Assembly (NCBI GenBank): GCA_934202095.1
Contig: CAKPXN010000001.1
Coordinates: 62,001-126,000, forward strand
Source of the DNA: an uncultured Veillonella sp.
Lineage (GTDB): Bacteria > Bacillota > Negativicutes > Veillonellales > Veillonellaceae
Length of the DNA: 64,000 nt
Direction of reading: 5' to 3'
The position numbers and the translations under genes were made by a program. This document shows positions 27,155 to 36,164 of this stretch, in pieces. Positions within the stretch are counted from its first letter, which is position 1. Every line of letters starts with the position of its first letter. The notes under the pieces were generated by a model that was not told the origin of the DNA, ran no database searches, and saw nothing but the letters and a program-made list of their open reading frames with translations.

Positions 27155-28629
27155 AATTTCCCCTCCTTAGCCATCGTGGCTATTTTCTTTACGATATCCG
27201 ATGTGGAGTACCCTTCTTTAAATGAAAGTACTTCTACTTCATCTACAGATTCTCTACCAACGATATCCTCTTTTTTATAATCGCCGCCCTTAACAAGAAT
27301 ATTAGGGCGTAGGTATGCTAATAATTCGGCAGGTGTATCCTCCTCAAAAAGGACAACACCATCTACACATTGTAAAGCGCTTAATAAGGCTGCTCTATCC
27401 TCTTCGGATACGATAGGTCTTGTTTCGCCCTTTAAACGTCTAACGGACGCGTCAGAGTTCAGTCCAATAATGAGGTGAGCGCCCAGTTGTGCCGCCTCTT
27501 GCAAATACGTAATATGTCCTCGATGTAAAATATCAAAGCAACCATTTGTAAATACAACGGTTTCGTCCATGCTTTGCCATTTATCGATTAAAGCCTTCAT
27601 TTCTTCTTTTGTATATAAAGGACTAGATGTAGTCAATTGTCGCACAGAGCGCCATAAATCAATCAGCTCTTGGCGATGGATTGGATATGTACCCACCTTG
27701 GATACGACGATACCAGCAGCGCCATTGGCGATATGTAGGGCTAAACGCATGGATAAACCACTGGCTAAGCAAGAAATCATCATGGCTACGACCGTATCAC
27801 CAGCGCCACTCACATCGAATACATCCTGTTGTGTTGCTGGATTATGCCAAGTTCGACCATCCTTAGCCACAACTGTAATGCCCTTGGCGGAACGAGTACC
27901 GATAATATATTTAATGTTAACCTTATTAAGTACTTTCTTAGCCGCCTCGATAACAGATGTATCATCATTGGGAATCACACGACCTAAAGATTCACCCAAT
28001 TCTTTTACATTCGGTGTGATACATGTAGCACCATCATATTTGGACCAATCAGCGCCCTTAGGATCTACGATGGTCTGTACTTGATAGGCGTTTGCCAACT
28101 TGAATACATGTTGCAACAATGTCGGTGTGCATACGCCCTTGCCATAGTCGGAAATAACGATGCCTTGTAAACCACGTTGACAAAGACCTTCAAGCCAACT
28201 GATTAATTGTTCTTCTTCAGCAGATGTAATGGGTGTAATCGTTTCAAAGTCGAGGCGCATCATTTGTTGACGATCACCTAAAATACGCATTTTAGTAATC
28301 GTTGACCGGCTTTCATCATGGATGAGACCAGATGTATCAATATGATCGGCGGCCAATAAGTTATCGAGCACTCTACTATGGTCATCGACACCTGCTACGG
28401 CCCCTAAATAGACATGGCAATCGAGATTAGCTAAGTTAGACGCTACGTTACCTGCCCCGCCAAGCACTTCTTTCACAGAGGATACACGATTGACCGGCAC
28501 GGGGGCCTCTGGTGAAATCCGGCTCACATCGCCAAATACATAGCGATCCACCATAACATCACCGATAACTGCAATGTTTAGGTTCGGTAATGAATTTGTC
28601 AAAAATTCATTCACTGTTTTTGTAATCAT
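27151..28629 (-). CDS. hldE: Bifunctional heptose 7-phosphate kinase / heptose 1-phosphate adenylyltransferase
   Basis: Residues ~1-325 are the PfkB kinase (VIGDVMVDRYVFG, LGGAGNVASNLANL, DVSGAGDTVVA) and residues ~350-492 the nucleotidyltransferase with intact VFTNGCFDILHRGHITYL and LVKGGDYKKED. It performs two steps of ADP-heptose synthesis. Both halves are complete, in contrast to the divergent kinase at 5.8-7.1 kb. An AGGGG-type site precedes the start. The gene lies between gmhA and hldD. Confidence 0.96.
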   Translation of the reverse strand: MITKTVNEFLTNSLPNLNIAVIGDVMVDRYVFGDVSRISPEAPVPVNRVSSVKEVLGGAGNVASNLANLDCHVYLGAVAGVDDHSRVLDNLLAADHIDTSGLIHDESRSTITKMRILGDRQQMMRLDFETITPITSAEEEQLISWLEGLCQRGLQGIVISDYGKGVCTPTLLQHVFKLANAYQVQTIVDPKGADWSKYDGATCITPNVKELGESLGRVIPNDDTSVIEAAKKVLNKVNIKYIIGTRSAKGITVVAKDGRTWHNPATQQDVFDVSGAGDTVVAMMISCLASGLSMRLALHIANGAAGIVVSKVGTYPIHRQELIDLWRSVRQLTTSSPLYTKEEMKALIDKWQSMDETVVFTNGCFDILHRGHITYLQEAAQLGAHLIIGLNSDASVRRLKGETRPIVSEEDRAALLSALQCVDGVVLFEEDTPAELLAYLRPNILVKGGDYKKEDIVGRESVDEVEVLSFKEGYSTSDIVKKIATMAKEGKL

Positions 28630-28671
28630 AGGTCCCCTTTCAAGAAATCTGTGATTTCTTCCCTATCTCGA

Positions 28672-29241
28672 TTAATAATCTTCTTCAATAAGTTCGCAAA
28701 TGATATGGCCTGCTAAGATATGCATTTCTTGAATACGAGCTGTTACTGTACTTGGAATGGCCAATGTAAGATCGCATAATTCTGCCAATTTACCGCCACC
28801 TTCACCGGTGAAAGCAATCGTGTGCATTCCCGTATTGCGAGCCATTTCTACGGCTTTCACAACATTTTTAGAATTACCAGATGTGGAAATACCGATAAGT
28901 ACATCCCCAGAACGGCCTAAGCCTTCAACTTGACGCGCAAACACTGCATCATAGTCATAATCATTGGCCACAGCTGTCAAAATAGATGTATCTGTAGTAA
29001 GCGCAATGGATGCAAGAGAACGGCGTTCCTTTTTAAAACGTCCAATAAGTTCGGCTGCAAGATGTTGAGAATCCGCAGCGGAACCACCATTGCCACAGAA
29101 TAAAATTTTATTACCACTATTCAAAGCCACAATACAGCGGTTAGCAATTTCTTGGATAACCTCCATTTGCTCCATCGTTTTACTAAATACATCAAGATGA
29201 TCTGTAAACCGATCTGCAATAATTGGATTTATATCTGTCAT
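28672..29241 (-). CDS. gmhA: Sedoheptulose 7-phosphate isomerase
   Basis: A SIS-domain enzyme that starts heptose synthesis by converting sedoheptulose 7-phosphate to D-glycero-D-manno-heptose 7-phosphate. Conserved [31 protein letters not shown] and the C-terminal [16 protein letters not shown] are visible. Its 189 residues are the normal length. AAAGGAG precedes the start, and the preceding dipeptidase gene ends at the same base. Confidence 0.95.
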   Translation of the reverse strand: MTDINPIIADRFTDHLDVFSKTMEQMEVIQEIANRCIVALNSGNKILFCGNGGSAADSQHLAAELIGRFKKERRSLASIALTTDTSILTAVANDYDYDAVFARQVEGLGRSGDVLIGISTSGNSKNVVKAVEMARNTGMHTIAFTGEGGGKLAELCDLTLAIPSTVTARIQEMHILAGHIICELIEEDY

Positions 29242-30167
29242 TATAAAATCTCCTTTAGTAGGCGATCAGCATTTTTCCAGAATATTTTTTCCGTTTGTTC
29301 CTCTGAAAGCCCGGCTCCCCTAAACGCATCATATAAACGATGCATATCTGAAATATCTTGAATTTCTGTATTTGGCTTAATACCATCGAAATCCGTGCCC
29401 AAAGCAACTACATCTTCGCCGCCCTTATTGATGATATACAATCCGTGTTTCACAATATCATCGATGCGACTGATGGGTGAAGCCCCTAAGAAGGATTGAG
29501 CAAAGTTCAAACCGATAACGCCCCCCTTTTCGCCAATTAGACGAATCAAGTGGTCCGGCAAATTACGACGATGAGCTGTCACTTCGCGCGCATTAGAATG
29601 AGATGCAATAAAAGGCACATTAAGAATATCGCCTAATTGTTCTGTTCCCCCATCATTAAGATGAGAACAATCAACAATCATGCCTAATTCTTGCATCCGT
29701 TCTACAAATGCAACGCCTGTTTTAGTCAATTTCTTATGGGGATCTCCTGTATTAGGTTCCCCTAATTCGTTAGGATAATTCCAGGTCAATGTGATAAGTC
29801 GAACCCCATCGGCATAAGCCTTATCTAACTTAGCAAGGTCACCACCTAGGATACCGCCCTCTTCAATGGATAATAAGGCAGCCACTTTATGGTTTTCATA
29901 ACATGATGCAATATCATCATAAGAACGCACATGACTGATATAATCACTATATTTCTCTATCTGACTATTAAACAATTGACGCATAGATTCATATCTACCA
30001 TACGAATCATCTTGTTCCTCTAAGTCTACAAATAATGCAAAATCCTGTAGTCGACTATGACCTTTTATGAGACGTTCTATATCAATTTTCCAATGATTGG
30101 AGAATAAATCACCATCATGAGGGTGATCGATTAATTGCATTATCGTATCACAATGTAAATCAATCAT
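29241..30167 (-). CDS. M19 membrane-type dipeptidase
   Basis: The protein matches renal-dipeptidase family hydrolases: zinc ligands in LHCDT near the N-terminus, LLSIEEGG (bridging Glu), DCSHLND and SHSNAR, and GTDFDGI near the C-terminus. It cleaves dipeptides, often D-amino-acid-containing ones. 308 residues is slightly short of many members. No clear Shine-Dalgarno is seen before its ATG, nine nt after nrdR, suggesting coupled translation. Confidence 0.9.
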   Translation of the reverse strand: MIDLHCDTIMQLIDHPHDGDLFSNHWKIDIERLIKGHSRLQDFALFVDLEEQDDSYGRYESMRQLFNSQIEKYSDYISHVRSYDDIASCYENHKVAALLSIEEGGILGGDLAKLDKAYADGVRLITLTWNYPNELGEPNTGDPHKKLTKTGVAFVERMQELGMIVDCSHLNDGGTEQLGDILNVPFIASHSNAREVTAHRRNLPDHLIRLIGEKGGVIGLNFAQSFLGASPISRIDDIVKHGLYIINKGGEDVVALGTDFDGIKPNTEIQDISDMHRLYDAFRGAGLSEEQTEKIFWKNADRLLKEIL

Positions 30168-30176
30168 ATATTCACG

Positions 30177-30650
30177 CTATTTCTTTGCTTTTTTAGCATC
30201 TAATTTTTTTAATGCTTTAAGTTCAGCCATAAAGCTATCAATATTATCAAACTTACGATATACAGAAGCAAAACGTACATATGCAACTTGGTCGATATCT
30301 TTTAGTTGTTGTAATACAAGTTCACCAATACGATCTGTAGAAATTTCTTGGTTTACTTCATTGCGAATGTCGCGTTCTACATTATTGACTACTTCTTCCA
30401 TAACGGACATAGGAACTGTTCGTTTGTCACAGGAACGCAACAAACCATTTAACAATTTACCACGGTCGAATAATTCACGGCGACCATTCTTCTTTGCTAC
30501 CATGAGTGGTACTTCTTCGATGATTTCATAAGTAGTAAAGCGGCGTCCACAATTAATACACTCCCGACGACGACGGATACTATTTCCTTCATCAGTCGTT
30601 CTTGAGTCTGTTACCTTCGTGTCTGTATGTTGGCAATAAGGACATCTCAT
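30177..30650 (-). CDS. nrdR: Transcriptional repressor of ribonucleotide reductase genes
   Basis: The N-terminal zinc ribbon has Cys pairs at residues 3/6 and 31/34 (CPYC...CINCGRRFTTYE) and an Arg-rich RRRREC segment for DNA binding. An ATP-cone follows (VAKKNGRRELFDRGKLLNGL). It represses nrd genes according to ATP/dATP state. 157 residues is typical. GGAG precedes the start and the gene heads the dipeptidase-heptose run. Confidence 0.97.
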   Translation of the reverse strand: MRCPYCQHTDTKVTDSRTTDEGNSIRRRRECINCGRRFTTYEIIEEVPLMVAKKNGRRELFDRGKLLNGLLRSCDKRTVPMSVMEEVVNNVERDIRNEVNQEISTDRIGELVLQQLKDIDQVAYVRFASVYRKFDNIDSFMAELKALKKLDAKKAKK

Positions 30651-30787
30651 TAGCTAATACTCCTTTTCTAATCAGTCAGCAATCACGAAAAAGGCACAAT
30701 ACGCCTATTTTCTTATACCTTATATAGTACCATATTTAGTAGGAAAAGTACAAAAAGAACCATATAATGCTACTTAATAGTACTAAC

Positions 30788-30816
30788 TTGTCTAAATCTT
30801 TTTCATTTTGTATACT
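30788..30816 (+). promoter_or_regulatory. Sigma70-type plus-strand promoter of a small RNA
   Basis: TTGTCT, a 17-bp spacer and TATACT are in ideal spacing on the plus strand, where no protein gene follows; the nearby genes are all on minus. Predicted transcription start near 30823. Confidence 0.7.
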
Positions 30817-30822
30817 ATTATT

Positions 30823-30895
30823 AATCATAAACCAACTTACACTCACTTGTCCGCTTGATTGGGCGTTATTGACTGTTAGTTGGTTTATTTTTTTT
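30823..30895 (+). ncRNA. Candidate ~73-nt small RNA ending in an intrinsic terminator
   Basis: Downstream of the promoter the sequence folds into one long imperfect hairpin. Outer 10-bp arms TAAACCAACT (30828-30837) and AGTTGGTTTA (30878-30887) pair perfectly; after a T/T mismatch ACA/TGT and then TCA/TGA continue the stem, with a possible GTCC/GGGC top. Eight T residues follow directly. No ORF is present. The rest of the 30651-30991 gap holds only the nrdR leader and the pyc terminator. I do not recognise the RNA family. Confidence 0.6.
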
Positions 30896-30914
30896 GGGGA
30901 TATAGGAGAAACTT

Positions 30915-30963
30915 AAAAAGTCCCCCATATAATACAAAAGAGTATTATATGGAGGACTTTTTT
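30915..30963. terminator. Bidirectional intrinsic terminator after pyc
   Basis: Long arms AAAAAGTCCcCCATATAATAC and its complement with one mismatch around a short AAAAGA-type loop, flanked by A/T tracts, 29 nt past the pyc stop. Confidence 0.9.
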
Positions 30964-30991
30964 ATGCACTTACGCGCTAAATCGTATGAAA

Positions 30992-33900
30992 TTAACGTTT
31001 AGGAGCATCTTGAATACGTAACAAGCAATCGCCAGATTCGATACGGCTACCTTCACGAACAAGGATTTCTTCTACGATACCATCGATAGGAGCTGTAATT
31101 GTTGTTTCCATCTTCATAGCTTCTGTTACGATTAATGGTTCACCTTTAGTTACGGATTGACCATTCTTAACGAGAATCTTAACAACGGAACCGGACAATG
31201 TAGCACCGATTTCACCAGGGTTGGATTCATCAACTTTACGACGAACAACACCAGTTGTTTTAGCATGTTTATCATGAACTTTGATGGAGCGTGGTTGACC
31301 ATTGAATTCAAAGAGGATAATGCGATTACCATCTTCATCAGGATCGGATACTCCATTCATCTTGATGATCAATGTTTTACCTTTTTCGATAGTAACTTGG
31401 ATTTCTTCACCACGTTTCATACCGAAGAAGAATGTTGGAGTATCTAATACAGATACATCACCAAAGTCTTTTGTGAATTTAGTATAGTCTTGGAATACTT
31501 TAGGATATAAGCAGTATGCACTTACATCTTCATCAGTTGTATTAGCACCCATTTCGCTCAATTCATTGCGAACGTGTTCGAAATCAGTTGGAGGCAATAC
31601 AGCACCAGGACGAACTGTAATAGGACGTGCACCTTTTAAGATGATTTTTTGAAGTTCTTCAGGGAATCCTTGGTATGGTGTGCCCAAACGTCCTTCGAAG
31701 AATTCTACTACAGATTGAGGGAAATCAAGAGTATCGCCTTTTTCATAGATATCTTTTTCAGTCAAGTTGTTTTGTACCATGTACAATGTCATATCGCCAA
31801 CAACCTTAGAGGAAGGTGTTACTTTGATGATATCGCCAAACATCATGTTAACTTGATGGTATACCTTTTTGATTTCTGTCCAACGATCGCCAAGGCCAAC
31901 CATTTTAGCTTGTTGTTGCAAGTTGGAGTATTGACCGCCTGGCATTTCATGTTGATATACTTCTGTATTTGGATATTTTTCAGCTTTATCCACACCTTTG
32001 TAGTAAGGACGGATGCTACCGAAGTAGTGAGACATTTCTTCCATGTAATCGATGTTCATTTGTGGTTGACGTTCTGTACCTGCCAATGCATAGTACATAG
32101 AGTTCATGCTAGGTTGGCTTGTACCATTTGCAAATGCAGAGTAAGCCAAGTCGATAACGTCTACACCAGCATCTACAGCGCGACCATAGGAATAAATCGT
32201 ATTGCCAGAACCTTCATGAGAATGTAAATGAATTGGTACTGTCACAGCGTCTTTCAACGCGGATACTAAGTTGTATGCAGCTTGAGGTTTCAACAAACCA
32301 GCCATATCTTTAATAGCGATGATGTTGGCACCAGCATTTTGCAATTCTTTAGCCATTTTTACATAGTAATCAAGATTGTATTTAGGACGATTGCTATCGA
32401 GGATATCGCCTGTGTAGCACAATGCAACTTCAGCAATCTTATTTTGATTACGAACTTCATCGATGGCAACCTTCATATTGTCAAGGCTATTCAAGCTATC
32501 GAATACACGGAATACATCGATACCGTTTTTAGCGGATAATTGAATGAAGTTACGAACTACATTATCTGGATAGGATGTATAACCAACAGCATTAGCACCG
32601 CGAATCAACATTTGAAGTAATGTATTAGGTACTTCTTTACGGAACATGCGCAAACGTTCCCATGGATCTTCATGCAAGAAACGATAGGATACGTCAAATG
32701 TTGCACCACCCCAACATTCTAAGGAGAATAGATTTGGTACACCTTTAGCAGCATCACCAGCTACGCGCGCCATATCGATGGTACGCAAACGTGTAGCAAA
32801 TAAGGATTGGTGAGCATCACGCCATGTTGTATCGGTAAAGAATACTTGTTTTTGGTCAGCCAACCATTTGCTGAAGCCTTCTGGACCTAATTCATCGAAT
32901 TTTTGTTTTGTACCAGGTGCAGGAGATACATCTAACTTAGATGGTAATTGCATTGGTTCAAAATCAGGCACTTCTTGAGGGCCTGCACCGGAGTAACCAT
33001 TGATTGTAGTATCCGCAATGTAGCGAAGCAATTTAGTACCACGGTCACGATCTGGTTTTAATTCGAATAATTCAGGATGGTCTTCAATGAAGTTAACTGT
33101 GTAGTTACCGCTTTGGAATTCAGGGTTTTCAAGAACGTTAATCAAGAAATGAATATTTGTTTTAACGCCACGAATACGGAATTCTTTCAAGCAACGAAGC
33201 ATTTTACGAATCGTTTCTTCATTGTTAGGACCGAATGCAGTTGCTTTTACAAGTAAGGAATCATAATAAGGTGTTACTACGGCACCTGTGAAAGCATTAC
33301 CGGAGTCTAAGCGGATACCAAAGCCACCAGAGCTACGGTATGCCAAGATTTTACCTGTATCAGGCATGAAGTTATTTTTAGGATCTTCTGTAGTGATACG
33401 ACATTGAATAGCAGTACCTTTACAAGGAACTTCATCTTGTGCAGGAATGCCTACTTCTGGGCTATGTAAGTCATAACCTTCAGCAATACGGATTTGAGAA
33501 TGAACAATATCAATATCTGTAATCATTTCTGTTACAGTATGTTCTACTTGGATACGAGGGTTAACTTCGATGAAATAGAAGGAACCATCAGCAGTTACCA
33601 AGAATTCAACAGTACCAGCATTAACGTAGCCAACATTTTTCATGATTTTAACAGCTGCGTCACAGATGCGTTTACGAGTTTCTAATGGCAATGCAAAAGC
33701 TGGCGCCATTTCAACAACCTTTTGGTGACGGCGTTGTACAGAGCAATCACGTTCATGTAAATGAACTACATTACCATGTTCATCACCTAAAATTTGAACT
33801 TCTATATGTTTAGGTTCAACGATGAGTTTTTCTACATATACATCATCATCACCAAATGCTGCTTTAGCTTCGGATTTAGCGCGGTCATACGCATCGCGTA

Positions 33901-34438
33901 AATCTTCTTTACGGTGAACTTCGCGCATACCGCGACCGCCACCACCATTTACGGCCTTAATCATCAAAGGATAGCCGTGAGTTTCAGCGAATTCTTCCAA
34001 TTGTGCAAAATCACGCAATGCTCCATCAGAACCTGGAATCATTGGAATATCTGCCAATTTAGCTTGTGTACGAGCATTAACCTTATCGCCAAACATATTC
34101 AAATGTTCTACGTGAGGTCCAATGAAAATGATGCCTTCTTCACCGCAACGACGAGCGAACTCTTCGTTTTCGGATAAGAAACCATAGCCAGGATGGATCG
34201 CATCAATATCATGCTCCTTAGCAATGCGGATGATATCTTCGATATCCAAATATGCATCAACTGGCTTTTTACCTTCCCCAACCAAATATGCTTCATCAGC
34301 TTGGTTACGGTGCAAGGACAATGTGTCTTCTTTAGAATAGATAGCTACTGTTTTAATACCCATTTCGTTACATGCACGAAATACGCGGATTGCGATTTCG
34401 CCACGATTGGCTACCAAAACGGATTTAATTTTCTTCAT
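30992..34438 (-). CDS. pyc: Pyruvate carboxylase
   Basis: A biotin enzyme making oxaloacetate from pyruvate, ATP and bicarbonate. All domains are present in order: biotin carboxylase (~1-450; VLVANRGEIAIRVFRA, GGGGRGMRE), carboxyltransferase (~530-800; DTTWRDAHQSLFATR, metal site HLHSHEGSG), PC tetramerisation region, and C-terminal biotin carrier with VTEAMKMETTI (biotinyl Lys ~1110). 1148 residues is full length for the single-chain form. It has a strong AGGAGG site and a long AT-rich leader. It feeds oxaloacetate to the reductive succinate/propionate route. Confidence 0.98.
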   Translation of the reverse strand: MKKIKSVLVANRGEIAIRVFRACNEMGIKTVAIYSKEDTLSLHRNQADEAYLVGEGKKPVDAYLDIEDIIRIAKEHDIDAIHPGYGFLSENEEFARRCGEEGIIFIGPHVEHLNMFGDKVNARTQAKLADIPMIPGSDGALRDFAQLEEFAETHGYPLMIKAVNGGGGRGMREVHRKEDLRDAYDRAKSEAKAAFGDDDVYVEKLIVEPKHIEVQILGDEHGNVVHLHERDCSVQRRHQKVVEMAPAFALPLETRKRICDAAVKIMKNVGYVNAGTVEFLVTADGSFYFIEVNPRIQVEHTVTEMITDIDIVHSQIRIAEGYDLHSPEVGIPAQDEVPCKGTAIQCRITTEDPKNNFMPDTGKILAYRSSGGFGIRLDSGNAFTGAVVTPYYDSLLVKATAFGPNNEETIRKMLRCLKEFRIRGVKTNIHFLINVLENPEFQSGNYTVNFIEDHPELFELKPDRDRGTKLLRYIADTTINGYSGAGPQEVPDFEPMQLPSKLDVSPAPGTKQKFDELGPEGFSKWLADQKQVFFTDTTWRDAHQSLFATRLRTIDMARVAGDAAKGVPNLFSLECWGGATFDVSYRFLHEDPWERLRMFRKEVPNTLLQMLIRGANAVGYTSYPDNVVRNFIQLSAKNGIDVFRVFDSLNSLDNMKVAIDEVRNQNKIAEVALCYTGDILDSNRPKYNLDYYVKMAKELQNAGANIIAIKDMAGLLKPQAAYNLVSALKDAVTVPIHLHSHEGSGNTIYSYGRAVDAGVDVIDLAYSAFANGTSQPSMNSMYYALAGTERQPQMNIDYMEEMSHYFGSIRPYYKGVDKAEKYPNTEVYQHEMPGGQYSNLQQQAKMVGLGDRWTEIKKVYHQVNMMFGDIIKVTPSSKVVGDMTLYMVQNNLTEKDIYEKGDTLDFPQSVVEFFEGRLGTPYQGFPEELQKIILKGARPITVRPGAVLPPTDFEHVRNELSEMGANTTDEDVSAYCLYPKVFQDYTKFTKDFGDVSVLDTPTFFFGMKRGEEIQVTIEKGKTLIIKMNGVSDPDEDGNRIILFEFNGQPRSIKVHDKHAKTTGVVRRKVDESNPGEIGATLSGSVVKILVKNGQSVTKGEPLIVTEAMKMETTITAPIDGIVEEILVREGSRIESGDCLLRIQDAPKR

Positions 34439-34484
34439 AATTGCCTCCTACCGAGTCCTATCGAATGATAGATTTGTGTGCATT

Positions 34485-34509
34485 GATATACATGGTTTGT
34501 ATGTATATC
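34485..34509. repeat. Inverted repeat in the pyc leader
   Basis: Perfect 9-bp arms GATATACAT/ATGTATATC separated by 7 nt, 47-71 nt upstream of the pyc start; a second small repeat ATGTTT/AAACAT follows at about 34517-34533. Could be an operator or RNA structure. Confidence 0.45.
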
Positions 34510-34577
34510 GAAATACATGTTTTACTTAAACATTTATCACTTTTTTTGATATCCGATTATGAATCAAATATACTTCT

Positions 34578-34583
34578 ATTATA
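34578..34583 (-). promoter_or_regulatory. Candidate -10 of pyc
   Basis: A perfect TATAAT on the minus strand ~140 nt upstream of pyc; the -35 region is poor. The 34439-34730 spacer holds no other gene. Confidence 0.35.
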
Positions 34584-34730
34584 CAATAATTTTCAGATAT
34601 TAAAAGCATTAATCATCAATATAGTTATATTTATAAATTATTTAAATTAATATAGAAATTCTTCTATTCATTAATTTTTCATATGTATTTTACATATATC
34701 GGATTTGAAATAAGATTATATTTATGTAAT

Positions 34731-36029
34731 TTATTCATCACCCAAGAAATGTTGCATTAAATGATTCAATTCTTCTTGGTCTCTAGCCCCCATTGTTTCA
34801 ACAGCGGAATGCATAGCTAATAATGGTAAGCCAATGTCCATCGTCCGCATTGGCAGCATAGCCGATGAAATAGAGCCTACAGTTGAGCCACCAGGAATAT
34901 CAGAGCGGTTAACATAAATTTGATATGCTACACCTGCTTCCTCACAAAGACCTTTAACAATGGCAATAGCCTTTGCATCGCCTGCATAAGATTGGCTGCA
35001 GGCCTGTTTTAATGTAACGCCTCCATTGAGTACAGGGAAATTGGTAATATCATTCTTCTCTGGATAATTTGGATGCAATCCATGGGCTACATCAGATGAA
35101 ATCATGAAACCACGAGCCACATCGAGATCCATATCATCACGATTCAATCCCAAGCTGCGGTATACGCGTTCTAATAAGTTTGGTAAAAGCATTCCTGCCC
35201 CGCCCTGTTTTGTACGGCTACCCACTTCTTCATTGTCAAATAGAATGGCACAACGAATACCATCAGCTTTGTTTTTCTTTGCCTCCACGATTCCTGCAAG
35301 AACACCAAAGCAAGACGTCAAATTATCAAGTCGTGGTGAGCTAATGAAATCAAAGTCGGTACCTACCAAAGTACCTTCTGTTACGGGATAGAGTGTAATT
35401 TCATAGGATAGAATTTCTGAAGGATCACAATTTATTTCTTCTGCTAAGAATCTATTCCATGCATCTATATCTGATTCTTTCGCATCATCATCGGATTTCA
35501 TCATAATAATAGGTAACATTTCTTTTTGGCGATTTAATGCAACCCCATCATTCACATTGCGATTCATGTGAATCGCTAAATTTGGGATAATAGCGATTGG
35601 CCGTTTAGTATCGAACAAAACAGAATCAACATCATATGGATTTTCACCTTTTAAAACAACTGTCCCAGCAGCCCCTAAAGGTCTGTCCAACCAAGTATTT
35701 TGAATTAAGCCGCCATACATCTCAACATTAAGCTTGGTGTACCCTTTTACATCTGTAATAGGATTAGGCTTTACCCGTATAGCAGGAAAATCCGTGTGAG
35801 CCGATGCAATACGTAAGGAATGACGATAGTCCTCTCCTATGTGAAAGGCAAATAACGTCGTACCATATACATTAACCACATAATCGCCAGTACTTAGATT
35901 CCATGGTTCTTCTAGGGATAATTCTGTAAAGCCCGCATCTAACAATAGCTGTAAACTAGTGTCTACCGTATGATACGGGGATGTGCATCCCTTGATATAT
36001 TTTATTAATTGAGGATTATCAAATTTCAT
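34731..36029 (-). CDS. M18-family aminopeptidase (ApeB-type)
   Basis: Second M18 zinc aminopeptidase of the window, 432 residues. Zinc and catalytic motifs: SAHTDFPAIRVKP, ILFDNEEVGSRTKQGG, SSDVAHGLHPNYP, and terminal AMHSAVETMG. It is the shorter DNPEP/ApeB branch, so not a recent copy of the enzyme at 21-22.5 kb. AGGAGG lies before the start. Cytosolic peptide turnover is the expected role. It stands alone between pyc and a terminator. Confidence 0.93.
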   Translation of the reverse strand: MKFDNPQLIKYIKGCTSPYHTVDTSLQLLLDAGFTELSLEEPWNLSTGDYVVNVYGTTLFAFHIGEDYRHSLRIASAHTDFPAIRVKPNPITDVKGYTKLNVEMYGGLIQNTWLDRPLGAAGTVVLKGENPYDVDSVLFDTKRPIAIIPNLAIHMNRNVNDGVALNRQKEMLPIIMMKSDDDAKESDIDAWNRFLAEEINCDPSEILSYEITLYPVTEGTLVGTDFDFISSPRLDNLTSCFGVLAGIVEAKKNKADGIRCAILFDNEEVGSRTKQGGAGMLLPNLLERVYRSLGLNRDDMDLDVARGFMISSDVAHGLHPNYPEKNDITNFPVLNGGVTLKQACSQSYAGDAKAIAIVKGLCEEAGVAYQIYVNRSDIPGGSTVGSISSAMLPMRTMDIGLPLLAMHSAVETMGARDQEELNHLMQHFLGDE

Positions 36030-36102
36030 ATGACCTCCTACTTAATTATTACATGCAAATTATTATGTAATATACATAATCTATTGCCATTGTATCACAA
36101 AA

Positions 36103-36126
36103 ACGCCGTCCCACAAGGGACGGCGT
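36103..36126 (-). terminator. Intrinsic terminator of the anion transporter gene
   Basis: Perfect 10-bp arms ACGCCGTCCC/GGGACGGCGT with a 4-nt loop, followed on minus by TTTTTG; ~40 nt past the stop. Confidence 0.9.
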
Positions 36127-36164
36127 CATGTATACATAATCGTATAGGTTTATGTAATTGTGTT

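Noticed and set aside
31649-32227. 192-residue plus-strand ORF opposite pyc
   Set aside because: Antisense shadow; the opposing pyc sequence is fully conserved coding.
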